64,000 nucleotides of DNA from Rhodococcus sp. KBS0724 (GCF_005938745.2 NZ_VCBX02000001.1:4044501-4108500); one strand, 5' to 3'. Positions 40,933-48,867 are shown, numbered from the stretch's first letter. A program made the numbers and translations. Notes: generated by a model not told the origin, from the sequence alone.

Positions 40933-41943
40933 GTGACTATCGCCCCAGAAGGACGTAAGCTGCTCCGTCTCGAGATCCGAAACGCGGAGACGCCCATCGA
41001 ACGCAAACCCAACTGGATCAAGACCCGCGCAAAGATGGGCCCCGAGTACTCGGAGCTCAAGGGCCTGGTCAAGCGCGAAGGGTTGCACACCGTCTGCGAG
41101 GAAGCAGGCTGCCCCAACATCTACGAATGCTGGGAAGACCGCGAAGCTACCTTCCTCATCGGCGGCGAACAGTGCACACGGCGCTGCGACTTCTGCCAGA
41201 TCGACACCGGCAAACCCGAGGCCCTCGACCGCGACGAACCGCGTCGCGTCGCCGAAAGCGTTCAGGCCATGGGACTTCGGTACTCCACCATCACGGGTGT
41301 CGCCCGCGACGACCTCCCCGACGGCGGCGCCTGGCTCTACGCCGAAACCGTCCGCAAGATCCACGAACTCAACCCGGGCACCGGCGTAGAGAACCTGGTA
41401 CCGGACTTCAACGGCAAGCCCGAACTGCTCGACGAGGTCTTCGCCTCCCGTCCCGAGGTACTCGCACACAACCTCGAGACCGTCCCCCGCATCTTCAAGC
41501 GAATCCGTCCCGCGTTCCGGTACCAGCGCAGCCTCGACGTCATCACCGCTGCCCGCGAGTACGGACTGGTCACCAAGTCCAACCTCATCCTCGGCATGGG
41601 CGAAACCCCCGAAGAGGTCACCGAGGCGATGGCCGACCTGCATGCCGCCGGTTGCGACATCCTCACCATCACCCAGTACCTGCGTCCCTCGCCGCGGCAC
41701 CACCCGGTCGAGCGGTGGGTCAAGCCCGAAGAGTTCGTCGAGCACTCCAAGGCAGCCGAAGAAATGGGATTCGCCGGCGTCATGGCCGGGCCGCTCGTGC
41801 GCTCGTCGTACCGCGCCGGACGCCTGTATGCGCAGGCCATGGCCCATCACGGCCGCGAACTCCCCGAAGCACAGCGCCATCTCACCGAGGGCGGAGACGC
41901 TTCCCAGGAAGCCAGCTCACTCATGGCGCGCCTCGCTCGCTGA
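40933..41943 (+). CDS. lipA: lipoyl synthase
   Basis: A 336-residue radical-SAM enzyme that inserts two sulfurs into octanoyl groups. Both clusters' ligands are visible: [12 protein letters not shown] (auxiliary 4Fe-4S, about residues 55-66) and CTRRCDFC (radical-SAM CxxxCxxC, about 81-88). The C-terminal RSSYRA motif near 293 completes the auxiliary site. The start is GTG. It follows lipB by 51 nt and ends at the second copy of the repeated palindromic terminator. Confidence 0.96.
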   Translation: MTIAPEGRKLLRLEIRNAETPIERKPNWIKTRAKMGPEYSELKGLVKREGLHTVCEEAGCPNIYECWEDREATFLIGGEQCTRRCDFCQIDTGKPEALDRDEPRRVAESVQAMGLRYSTITGVARDDLPDGGAWLYAETVRKIHELNPGTGVENLVPDFNGKPELLDEVFASRPEVLAHNLETVPRIFKRIRPAFRYQRSLDVITAAREYGLVTKSNLILGMGETPEEVTEAMADLHAAGCDILTITQYLRPSPRHHPVERWVKPEEFVEHSKAAEEMGFAGVMAGPLVRSSYRAGRLYAQAMAHHGRELPEAQRHLTEGGDASQEASSLMARLAR

Positions 41944-41953
41944 TCCACTTTTT

Positions 41954-41999
41954 GCTGTGCGCCTTTATTAACCGCGGGCGGTTAGTAAAGGCGCACAGC
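41954..41999. terminator. palindromic terminator, copy 2 of a repeated element
   Basis: A 21-bp stem (left arm begins GCTGTGCGCCTTTATTAACC) with one G-U pair, 10 nt after the lipA stop. It matches the 36594-36638 element at nearly every stem position; the internal differences (GTT/AAC there, ATT/AGT here) largely preserve pairing. Confidence 0.85.
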
Positions 42000-42019
42000 A
42001 ATGGACGTATCCTGGTCAC

Positions 42020-42775
42020 ATGGCGAACGGCAGCAAATCCGGTAAGGGCAAACCCACCAAAGAGGCAAAGGCTGCAGCGAAGGCTGCCCGCAAGCAGGCT
42101 TCCAAGGAACGCAGAACTCAGCTCTGGCAGGCATTCCAGATGCAGCGCAAGGACGACAAGCTCCTTCTGCCGCTGATGATCGGCACCCTGGTGGGCGCCG
42201 CTCTGGTCTTCTTCCTGGTGGGCCTCATCTGGGGCATCGAGTGGTTCCTGCTGCCGATCGGCCTCGTTCTCGGCATTCTCGGTGCCTTCATCATCTTCGG
42301 TCGCCGTGTGCAGAAATCGGTGTACAAGAAGGCTGAAGGCCAGGCCGGGGCCGCTGCCTGGGCACTCGACAACATGCAGGGCGCGTGGCGCGTCACGAAT
42401 GCCGTCGCCGGCACCACCCAGCTCGATGCCGTTCACCGCGTCGTTGGACGGCCGGGCGTCATTCTCGTCGCCGAGGGTTCGCCGCAACGCGTCAAGGGCC
42501 TCCTCGCGCAGGAGAAGAAGAAGACTGCTCGCCTCATCGGCGACACCCCGATCTACGACATCATCATCGGCAACGACGAGGGCCAGGTTCCTCTCTCGCA
42601 GCTCCAGCGTTACCTGAACAAGCTGCCGCGCAACATCGACACCAAGCGCATGGACAACATCGAGGGTCGCCTCGCTGCATTGAGCGCGCGCGGCGGCGGA
42701 GCAGCTTTGCCGAAGGGCCCGATGCCCGGCGGCGCAAAGATGAAGGGTATGCAGCGCACGATTCGTCGCCGCTGA
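42020..42775 (+). CDS. DUF4191-family membrane protein (Rv2219-like)
   Basis: A 251-residue protein of unknown function. A Lys/Ala-rich N-terminus is followed by two membrane helices (about 54-76 and 78-96), a cytoplasmic domain with GAAAWALDNMQGAWRVTNAVAGT and a basic C-terminus (RTIRRR). Size, topology and position match Rv2219. No ribosome site stronger than GTCACATG context is seen; ATG is the clear start by homology. Confidence 0.88.
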   Translation: MANGSKSGKGKPTKEAKAAAKAARKQASKERRTQLWQAFQMQRKDDKLLLPLMIGTLVGAALVFFLVGLIWGIEWFLLPIGLVLGILGAFIIFGRRVQKSVYKKAEGQAGAAAWALDNMQGAWRVTNAVAGTTQLDAVHRVVGRPGVILVAEGSPQRVKGLLAQEKKKTARLIGDTPIYDIIIGNDEGQVPLSQLQRYLNKLPRNIDTKRMDNIEGRLAALSARGGGAALPKGPMPGGAKMKGMQRTIRRR

Positions 42776-42790
42776 TTCCGCTCACACAAG

Positions 42791-42828
42791 AATGACCCGA
42801 GTCCGTCGAGGACTCGGGTCATTTTTTG
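42791..42828. terminator. bidirectional terminator DUF4191 gene / RDD gene
   Basis: A perfect 14-bp stem (AATGACCCGAGTCC) with a 5-nt loop, ending in TTTTT on the plus strand. It lies 15 nt after the DUF4191 stop and 14 nt before the RDD gene end on the other strand; the AA at its left edge gives only a short U-run in the reverse direction. Confidence 0.88.
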
Positions 42829-42841
42829 TTCTATCGAGTGT

Positions 42842-43315
42842 TCAGCGTGAGCGAACGAGGAGCGTGCCCGTCGCTCGGTCCTGCATTCCGCGACCGTCGA
42901 TGTCGGTGATTGTTGCCGGGATGACAAACACGAGCAGCGCCTGGCGAGCGAGAGCGCGAACGAACCCGACCCGGATGGGTCCTTCGATTCGCGCCACCTG
43001 CAGACCCATCACGAATTGCCCGGGTGTGAAGTTGAAGAGGGTGAGCGTGAGCACTCCCACGATGAACCACACGATCAAGGTGATGGTCGACGTCTGGCCG
43101 TCGAAAAAGTCACCAGTGATCAGTGAGGCAACGCCGACCGCCATGACCCAGTCGATCATGAGCGCGCCCAGGCGTCGGCCGGAGCCGACAAGCGATCCCG
43201 GTCCGTCCTGCGGGAAGCCAAGATTCTCACCGCGGTACGCCTGCTCACGTCCATCGGCGTTCTTCGGCAAAGCTGCTTGCGGCCCCGAGAGCCAAGTTCC
43301 GGTGATACGTGCCAT
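42842..43315 (-). CDS. RDD-family membrane protein
   Basis: A 157-residue protein with the RDD motif region (SGRRLGALMIDWVMAVGVASL, R and D in the first helix) and two further hydrophobic segments (about 78-97 and 130-145), one preceded by NFTPGQFVMGLQVARI. RDD proteins are thought to transport ions or small solutes. Position equals Rv2219A. Convergent with the DUF4191 gene. Confidence 0.85.
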   Translation of the reverse strand: MARITGTWLSGPQAALPKNADGREQAYRGENLGFPQDGPGSLVGSGRRLGALMIDWVMAVGVASLITGDFFDGQTSTITLIVWFIVGVLTLTLFNFTPGQFVMGLQVARIEGPIRVGFVRALARQALLVFVIPATITDIDGRGMQDRATGTLLVRSR

Positions 43316-43416
43316 GCTGTCCAGGATAGGCGTCGTAGCACCGTAGTCCAGATTGCCGTGTTTTAACTGTGGAGCTGATCACACAGATTTCGGAAATCCC
43401 CAGGACAATTCGACGT

Positions 43417-43432
43417 GTAACACTGGCGAAAC
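43417..43432 (+). promoter_or_regulatory. GlnR-like box upstream of glnA1
   Basis: GTAAC-ACTGGC-GAAAC matches the actinobacterial GlnR consensus (gTnAC-N6-GaAAC). It sits 6 nt upstream of a TTGACG hexamer (43439-43444) that could be a -35 element, the usual place for an activator, and about 100 nt upstream of the start codon. A well-spaced -10 (TACCTA at 16 nt) is only fair. GlnR activates glnA under nitrogen limitation in related genera. Confidence 0.55.
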
Positions 43433-43529
43433 AAAGGGTTGACGAGCGGGCAACACCAGATACCTACCGTCTGGCTCGACGGATTCAACCTTTCATACAG
43501 TTGGCTGAAGCGACTTAAGGAGCACCAGC

Positions 43530-44966
43530 GTGGCATTCACCACGGCCGAAGAGGTCATAAAGTACATCGCGGACGAGAACATCGAGTACGTCGACATTCG
43601 CTTCAGCGACTTGCCTGGCGTACAGCAGCACTTCTCGATCCCCGCGTCTGCTTTCAACCAGGACGTGTTCGAAGACGGCCTTGCGTTCGACGGTTCGTCC
43701 GTCCGCGGGTTCCAGTCGATTCACGAATCCGACATGATGTTGCTTCCTGACGTCACCACGGCCCAGATCGACCCTTTCCGCAAGGCGAAGACCCTCAACA
43801 TCAACTTCTTCGTCCACGATCCGTTCACTCGTGAGTCCTACAGCCGCGACCCGCGCAACGTTGCCCGCAAGGCCGAGGAGTACTTGGTCAGCACCGGCAT
43901 CGCGGACACCGCATTCTTCGGCGCCGAGGCCGAGTTCTACATCTTCGACTCGGTTCGTTACGACTCCGGCATGAACTCCGCTTTCTACGAGCTGGATTCC
44001 ATCTCCGGATCCTGGAACACCGGCGCTGAGACCAACGCCGACGGCTCCCCCAACCTCGGCTACAAGGTTCGCGCCAAGGGTGGCTACTTCCCCGTCGCTC
44101 CGTACGACCACTACGTGGACCTGCGCGATGAAATCTCCACCAACCTGACCAATGCGGGCTTCGAGCTCGAGCGCGGCCACCACGAGGTCGGCACCGGCGG
44201 ACAGCAGGAGATCAACTACAAGTTCAACACGCTGCTCGCAGCTGCTGACGACCTGCAGCTCTTCAAGTACATCGTCAAGAACACCTGCTGGCAGCACGGC
44301 AAGTCCGCCACCTTCATGCCGAAGCCGCTCTTCGGTGACAACGGCTCGGGCATGCACGTCCACCAGTCCCTGTGGAAGGACGGCAAGCCCCTCTTCCACG
44401 ACGAGTCCGGCTACGCAGGCCTCTCGGACATGGCTCGCCACTACATCGGCGGCATCCTGCACCACGCTCCGTCGCTGTTGGCCTTCACCAACCCGACCAT
44501 CAACTCGTACCACCGTCTGGTGCCGGGCTACGAAGCTCCCATCAACCTCGTGTACAGCCAGCGCAACCGCTCGGCAGCCGTCCGTATCCCGATCACGGGC
44601 AACAACCCGAAGGCAAAGCGTCTCGAGTTCCGCGCACCCGACTCCTCGGGTAACCCGTACCTCAACTTCGCTGCACAGATGATGGCCGGCCTGGACGGCA
44701 TCAAGAACAAGATCGAGCCGATGGCTCCGGTCGACAAGGACCTCTACGAGCTTCCCCCGGAGGAGGCTCGCAACATCCCGCAGGCTCCGACCAGCCTCGA
44801 AACGGTTATCAACCGCCTCGAAGCCGATCACGAGTACCTGACAGAGGGTGGCGTCTTCACCACCGACCTGATCGAGACCTGGATCTCGCTCAAGCGTGAG
44901 CAGGAAATCGCTCCCGTCAACCTGCGTCCGCACCCGTACGAGTTCGAGCTCTACTACGACGTGTGA
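43530..44966 (+). CDS. glnA1: type I glutamine synthetase
   Basis: A 478-residue dodecameric enzyme that makes glutamine from glutamate and ammonia. Visible: the latch loop region [12 protein letters not shown] (about 50-61), AEAEFYIFD, the ATP-binding [16 protein letters not shown] (about 265-280), and the adenylylation tyrosine in [11 protein letters not shown] near residue 405, so it is of the GlnE-regulated beta type. GTG start with AAGGAG 8 nt upstream. It is the last host gene before the prophage. Matches Rv2220. Confidence 0.96.
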   Translation: MAFTTAEEVIKYIADENIEYVDIRFSDLPGVQQHFSIPASAFNQDVFEDGLAFDGSSVRGFQSIHESDMMLLPDVTTAQIDPFRKAKTLNINFFVHDPFTRESYSRDPRNVARKAEEYLVSTGIADTAFFGAEAEFYIFDSVRYDSGMNSAFYELDSISGSWNTGAETNADGSPNLGYKVRAKGGYFPVAPYDHYVDLRDEISTNLTNAGFELERGHHEVGTGGQQEINYKFNTLLAAADDLQLFKYIVKNTCWQHGKSATFMPKPLFGDNGSGMHVHQSLWKDGKPLFHDESGYAGLSDMARHYIGGILHHAPSLLAFTNPTINSYHRLVPGYEAPINLVYSQRNRSAAVRIPITGNNPKAKRLEFRAPDSSGNPYLNFAAQMMAGLDGIKNKIEPMAPVDKDLYELPPEEARNIPQAPTSLETVINRLEADHEYLTEGGVFTTDLIETWISLKREQEIAPVNLRPHPYEFELYYDV

Positions 44967-45004
44967 TCTGTATCGGTCGCTGACCTGCGCTGGAACCGGC
45001 TGAC
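44967..45004. other. probable left prophage boundary (attL side)
   Basis: Host gene order is intact up to the glnA1 stop at 44966, and the integrase gene ends at 45005 on the minus strand. The host-phage junction therefore most likely lies in these 38 nt or in the last codons of glnA1. No tRNA is present here. The core sequence cannot be defined without the right end or an empty site. Confidence 0.55.
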
Positions 45005-46171
45005 TTAGCCTTCCGTCCGCAGAGCGTCCGCAGCAGTTTTAGCCGAGTCCATCCGCTTAGTGATCACAGCATCGATCGCAGAGCGGGTGGACTCGTCTGC
45101 GTCCGGCCACAGATGGCCGTAGACGTCGAGAGTTGTCTTAGCACTCGCGTGCCGCATCCGTGCTTGAACCGTCTTGATATCTGCACCCGACGCGATGAGC
45201 AGCGATGCCAAGTAGTGACGCAAATCGTGGTAGCTGAACTCCTCAGGCAGATCGATCTCCCCCGCGTCCTTCACATCCCGCAATGCTCGCTCGACCAACC
45301 ATGGCGCCGCGGCTTTGCCCGCGCCATTCGTGACCATCTGCTCGTGCGGCCACTGCTTCACGGATGCCGACAGCATGAGAGCCAGCGTCTGAGGCACCGG
45401 AATCGACGCGTCACTCCCTCGGGTCTTCAGCGGTCTGTCCGGCCATTGCCGTTTCGGGTGGACAGCTCCTCTGATGAAATCCACATCATTCACTCGAAGT
45501 GCCGACGCTTCGGCGATACGAAGGCCGGCGAATGCACCAAGCAGAATCGCAACCCGATAGTGCTCGGGCATTGCATCGTGCAGCGCCCACAACTGTTCTG
45601 TAGTGATGACGTAGACCTTCGCGTGCCCCATAGGCGGCGATGTCCGACGGGAGCATGGGTTGCGACCGAGCAGTCCATCATGAACCGCGTCGCCGAGTAT
45701 TTGTGACAGCCGCGAATGTAACGCGTACACGTACGAATCCGCGAACCCGTCTGCCTTCAGCTTCGACGTCCAGGTCTTCACTGCCGACGGGCGCACCGCC
45801 GCGAGTCGCATCTTCCCGAACTCTGTCGCGATCTGGGCAATGTGAGTACGTGCTTGTCTCACGGTCGAGTCTCGATGGACTTCGTATCCAAGAATCCACT
45901 GATCGCACCATTGCTGCACCGTTATCTGGGCGTCACGTGGGGCGACGTGAGTGCCTTGACCGAGTGCGGTCGTGGCCGCATTTAGCCAGATTTGAGCATC
46001 GACCTTCTTGTCGAAGCCTTTGGCATGCTCTGTGCCGAGGTCATCGACGTACCGCGCCCGCCAGCGCTTGCCCTTGCCATCATTCGCTGATGGAACCTTC
46101 TTTTCGACCTCACCCTCGCGGACGGTTTTAGTCCATCGATCCTCAACGCCAGCGCGCCGATTACGCACCAT
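45005..46171 (-). CDS. int: phage integrase, tyrosine recombinase
   Basis: About 388 residues. The N-terminal part holds an arm-binding-like domain and a SAM-like core-binding domain (TVQQWCDQWILGYE, about 85-98). The catalytic domain shows Arg in GAFAGLRIAEA (about 217), HDLRHYLAS (about 314), RHAS, and the tyrosine in TLDVYGHLW (about 350). It cuts and joins attP and attB. ATG 46171 is preferred because AAGG lies 9 nt upstream and the start overlaps the repressor stop by about 11 nt; GTG 46219 is an alternative. It is the gene closest to the left end, as expected. Confidence 0.93.
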   Translation of the reverse strand: MVRNRRAGVEDRWTKTVREGEVEKKVPSANDGKGKRWRARYVDDLGTEHAKGFDKKVDAQIWLNAATTALGQGTHVAPRDAQITVQQWCDQWILGYEVHRDSTVRQARTHIAQIATEFGKMRLAAVRPSAVKTWTSKLKADGFADSYVYALHSRLSQILGDAVHDGLLGRNPCSRRTSPPMGHAKVYVITTEQLWALHDAMPEHYRVAILLGAFAGLRIAEASALRVNDVDFIRGAVHPKRQWPDRPLKTRGSDASIPVPQTLALMLSASVKQWPHEQMVTNGAGKAAAPWLVERALRDVKDAGEIDLPEEFSYHDLRHYLASLLIASGADIKTVQARMRHASAKTTLDVYGHLWPDADESTRSAIDAVITKRMDSAKTAADALRTEG

Positions 46172-46826
46172 GTCCGGAACCTTCGGACTGATGGTTCTTT
46201 CTAGTCTCTTCGTCGCCACTCTCGAGAATGTTGGTGCGCGCAGCCTCGACTTGATTTCGGTATCGACTGAATCGCGAAGGCGGCAGCGTCATTACGAATC
46301 CGTCGTTCGATGGCAAGCCAGACTCTGCACGTGCAACAACGTCTTGAATGACCGATTCCACCGAGTCAGCGACGGTGGCCAGCATGCCTTCGAAAGCATC
46401 AATCGAGAGCTGATCTCGAAGGTTTCGTCGTTCATCATCGTCGATTCCGACGGTCAGGGCATTCAACTCTGAACTTAGTTGCCTACCCTTGGCTATCAGT
46501 AATTCCATCTCATTGATGTAGGCACCGGTCTGGTTTCCGAGCGTACGAATGCGATTCCCGGCCGACTGATACATCGAGTCAACCGAGAGCCCGAAGGCCT
46601 TCGCTATCGCTTCCGCTTCATCCAAACGGATCGCACGAGGGCGTGCCACGTTGCGCAACTCGATTTTCGCAATTGCTGACGGGTGCAGATTTAGCCCAAC
46701 CCTTTGCAGTTCCCGAGCAAGGTCCGCCTGAGTCCACCCACGAGCCTCACGCTCCTGGCGCACTCGCTTTCCGAACCGATCTTCCGGACCTGCATCCTCA
46801 GCACTGCCAACCCAGTCGTTTCCCAT
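46161..46826 (-). CDS. XRE-family phage repressor (repressor 1)
   Basis: A 221-residue protein with an N-terminal XRE helix-turn-helix (FGKRVRQEREARGWTQADLARELQRVG...SAIAKIE, about residues 18-55) and a helical C-terminal region (about 90-180) that may oligomerise. It likely controls the divergent excisionase gene. TAGTTT lies 6 nt before the ATG without a ribosome site, so the mRNA may be leaderless. It is upstream of and overlaps int, so repressor and integrase are probably made from one transcript. Confidence 0.82.
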   Translation of the reverse strand: MGNDWVGSAEDAGPEDRFGKRVRQEREARGWTQADLARELQRVGLNLHPSAIAKIELRNVARPRAIRLDEAEAIAKAFGLSVDSMYQSAGNRIRTLGNQTGAYINEMELLIAKGRQLSSELNALTVGIDDDERRNLRDQLSIDAFEGMLATVADSVESVIQDVVARAESGLPSNDGFVMTLPPSRFSRYRNQVEAARTNILESGDEETRKNHQSEGSGHGA

Positions 46827-46915
46827 ACGAGCAAACTATCACCACGAGGAGGTTGCAAGCTACCTTGAACTGGTGTACTTCTTATTTGGCAAGAACAAAC
46901 CTAATGGAGGAAGCA
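46827..46915. promoter_or_regulatory. divergent promoter region repressor 1 / excisionase
   Basis: On the minus strand TAGTTT (46833-46838) is 6 nt from the repressor ATG. On the plus strand TTGCAA (46853-46858), a 17-nt spacer and TACTTC (46876-46881) make a plausible promoter for the excisionase-like gene, followed by GGAGGA before its ATG. The two face away from each other, so one regulator could act on both. Confidence 0.4.
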
Positions 46916-47158
46916 ATGCACCTTTCGAGCCCCGCCCGAACGGAACAAATCGAACCCATGATCGAGAAGCATCTGACCACCACAGAAGTAAGCAAATTGA
47001 CAGGAATTGCCCCTGGCACCTTGAGATTCTGGCGAAGCGTCGATCGCGGCCCGGCAAGCTTTGCGTTGACCCCAAAGCGGGTCGTGTATCGCCTCAGCGA
47101 ACTGGAGAAATGGATTGCCGCGAGAGAGGCCGCAACGACTCGCGGCGGCATTCTCTAG
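46916..47158 (+). CDS. excisionase-like MerR/HTH_17 DNA-binding protein
   Basis: An 80-residue protein with a small winged helix: KHLTTTEVSKLTGIAPGTLRFWRSVDRGPASFAL...VYRLSELEKWI, the layout of HTH_17/AlpA-Xis proteins. It probably bends DNA at attL/attR for excision or regulates early genes. ATG 46916 is used because GGAGGA ends 4 nt upstream; ATG 46904 is possible. It is divergent from repressor 1 and int. Confidence 0.75.
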   Translation: MHLSSPARTEQIEPMIEKHLTTTEVSKLTGIAPGTLRFWRSVDRGPASFALTPKRVVYRLSELEKWIAAREAATTRGGIL

Positions 47159-47263
47159 ATGCCCGCCAACACAAGAAACGACACCAGCCACGCGGCGGCA
47201 ACCGCATATGTGACTAGCGCCGTTCCGAACTTCAATCTCCTTCAAAGAAAGAGTTCAAAGTGA
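47159..47263 (+). CDS. small phage ORF, 34 residues
   Basis: The ATG follows the excisionase stop directly (TAGATG), and the stop overlaps the GTG of the next gene (GTGA). This exact packing between two genes suggests a translated, coupled small ORF. The product is polar (MPANTRNDTSHAAATAYV then TSAVPNF...), without a domain I recognise. It could instead be a spacer; no independent ribosome site is clear. Confidence 0.4.
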   Translation: MPANTRNDTSHAAATAYVTSAVPNFNLLQRKSSK

Positions 47264-48045
47264 ACAATACAACCGTCCCGAGTGCGAGTGAGGTCGTGGA
47301 CCTGACTATTCCGGCAGCGCGCACCCAGCGTGACACCCTCGCTGCACGCACCGAAGTGCTCGACAAGGTGAAGGTATTGTCCTTGCTCCCCGACGACATG
47401 CATGCAACCACCGAGCAGGTAGCAACCTTCTTTGAGGTTGATGTCGAAGCGATTCGCTGGCACGTGAAGATGAACCGCGAAGAGCTCGAATCAGATGGCT
47501 ACCGAATCGTCACTCGGTCGATTTTTGAGACGGAGTTCGGCTCCCTCTCAAATTTGAGCCCTCAAGCTCGTCAGATCGCGCTTTTTAATCGGCGCGCAAT
47601 GACTCGGCTGGCGATGCTGTTCCGCGATTCCCCCGTGGCCCGGCAGGTGCGATCCCACCTTCTCGATATCGAGGAACGTGCCGCCACGCCAAAGCCCAAG
47701 AGTGAGTTCGACATCCTGCGCGGAATGATCGACCAGCTCGAAGAATCTCGGCGCGAAGCGTCCGAGGCCAAGGCTCTCGCAATTAAGAGTGAAGCCCAGT
47801 CAGCCAAGACAGAGGCACGTCTCGACGCGATCGAGGGGCGTCACGATTGGTTTGCCGGACTTGGCTACGCCCGACTTCATGACCTGAACACCAGTGCCGC
47901 CCACCTTCGGAAGGTCGGCCTGAAGGCGACCACGATTGCCAAGCAAAGCGGCATTGAAGCAGTGAAGGTATCGCACCAGATCTACGGAAAGGTGAATTCG
48001 TATCCCGCATGGGTCTGGGAACTTGCCTTCGCAGAAGTATCCTGA
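47260..48045 (+). CDS. phage antirepressor-like protein
   Basis: A 261-residue protein. Residues about 45-85 form an N-terminal DNA-binding-like region (HATTEQVATFFEVDVEAIRWHVKMNREELESDGY), followed by a conserved AMTRLAMLFRDSPVARQVRSHLLDIEE (about 113-139), a coiled coil (about 150-195), and a C-terminal HTH-like segment (TTIAKQSGIEAVKVSHQIYGKV). This layout is common in actinophage early regions as antirepressor-type proteins. GTG start after AAGAAAG. It may interfere with one of the repressors. Confidence 0.6.
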   Translation: MNNTTVPSASEVVDLTIPAARTQRDTLAARTEVLDKVKVLSLLPDDMHATTEQVATFFEVDVEAIRWHVKMNREELESDGYRIVTRSIFETEFGSLSNLSPQARQIALFNRRAMTRLAMLFRDSPVARQVRSHLLDIEERAATPKPKSEFDILRGMIDQLEESRREASEAKALAIKSEAQSAKTEARLDAIEGRHDWFAGLGYARLHDLNTSAAHLRKVGLKATTIAKQSGIEAVKVSHQIYGKVNSYPAWVWELAFAEVS

Positions 48046-48085
48046 CCCGACGAATTCAACCACGCCAAGCGGCGATTGGGGCTAT

Positions 48086-48430
48086 TCAGTCGCCGCTTCC
48101 ATCACGCTTCTTCAGCATCTGATCAAGTTCGCTGTCGAGCCGCCTTGCAAGCTCCAATGCCAGTTGAGCATCTGTCGCCGTTGACAGGGTCGTGCCGTCA
48201 CTGTCCATGAAAGTGAAAACCTCGTCGTGAGTGAGGATTCCAAGTTCCACAAGAGCATCAGCAGGGTTCAAGTTGAGGGCCCGACTAAGGGCAATTAAAT
48301 CGCCAGCCTCCAGCCCTTCAGTAATCCTGGTCTGAGCAGTCTTCCGTGATACGCCGAGATGGTCGGCTATCTCGGTCACGGTGATTCGCCTTTTGGCCAT
48401 TTCACTAAACCACTGTCTTGGATCAGGCAT
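48086..48430 (-). CDS. phage repressor-like HTH protein (repressor 2)
   Basis: A 114-residue protein with an N-terminal HTH (RITVTEIADHLGVSRKTAQTRITEG, about residues 15-39) and a C-terminal acidic helix. It is divergent from a small Cro-sized HTH gene across a region with two palindromic operators, the layout of a lysis-lysogeny switch. The mRNA is likely leaderless: TTGACG, 17 nt, TACAGT, then 6 nt to ATG 48430. GTG 48436 is in frame but lies before the predicted transcription start. Confidence 0.78.
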   Translation of the reverse strand: MPDPRQWFSEMAKRRITVTEIADHLGVSRKTAQTRITEGLEAGDLIALSRALNLNPADALVELGILTHDEVFTFMDSDGTTLSTATDAQLALELARRLDSELDQMLKKRDGSGD

Positions 48431-48436
48431 GTCCAC

Positions 48437-48465
48437 ACTGTAGTGGGTAACTTTTTACCCGTCAA
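48437..48465 (-). promoter_or_regulatory. repressor 2 promoter with operator O1
   Basis: Minus strand: -35 TTGACG (48460-48465), spacer 17 nt, -10 TACAGT (48437-48442). The palindrome GGGTAACTTTTTACCC (48445-48460, plus strand) fills almost the whole spacer. A protein bound there would block polymerase, so negative autoregulation is likely. Confidence 0.7.
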
Positions 48466-48521
48466 ATGTAACCCAACCTGCACGTATGAGTAGTTAACTT
48501 CCCGAAAAGTGAGTTACATGG

Positions 48522-48556
48522 TTGCCATTCACTCGCAACAGGGTTAGTTTTTACCC
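48522..48556 (+). promoter_or_regulatory. early promoter with operator O2
   Basis: Plus strand: -35 TTGCCA (48522-48527), spacer 17 nt, -10 TAGTTT (48545-48550). The -10 is embedded in GGGTTAGTTTTTACCC (48541-48556), which differs from O1 at two positions. Binding here would shut off the Cro-sized gene and probably the early operon. Ends of the two operators are about 80 nt apart. Confidence 0.65.
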
Positions 48557-48586
48557 ATATCGAACAGATTGGAGGTGAAAAAGAGA

Positions 48587-48805
48587 ATGTTTTTACTCAG
48601 TCTGGACGAGATCGAGAGAGTGAAGCGAGTTAACGGCATCTGCACCTTGCTCGAACTCGAGCGCCGAACGGGGATGACTCGAAAGTCCTGGTCGACCGCA
48701 ATCCGGACCCGCCGACCGACCCCTCAAATACTCGACGCCCTAGCCGTTCTGGGCGCCAAGCCGTCCAAAGTCCTTATCTCCGAGGAACTTACTTCAGTCC
48801 CTTGA
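48587..48805 (+). CDS. Cro-sized HTH protein
   Basis: A 72-residue protein that is one HTH domain: MFLLSLDEIERVKRVNGICT then LLELERRTGMTRKSW, TAIRTRRPTPQILDALAVLG. It faces repressor 2 across the operators and is the first rightward gene, so a Cro-like role is likely. ATG 48587 is chosen; GGAGG lies 11 nt upstream. Earlier in-frame TTG or GTG codons overlap that ribosome site. Confidence 0.72.
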   Translation: MFLLSLDEIERVKRVNGICTLLELERRTGMTRKSWSTAIRTRRPTPQILDALAVLGAKPSKVLISEELTSVP

Positions 48806-48867
48806 GCTGGGCCGAATGGCCGTACATCTGAAGCGTTTACACCAACCACCACGAAAGAAGCACCTAC

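Noticed and set aside
46161..46219. Integration-dependent immunity (attP inside the repressor gene)
   Set aside because: The int gene lies between repressor 1 and the left boundary, and the repressor reads full length, so attP is not within it.
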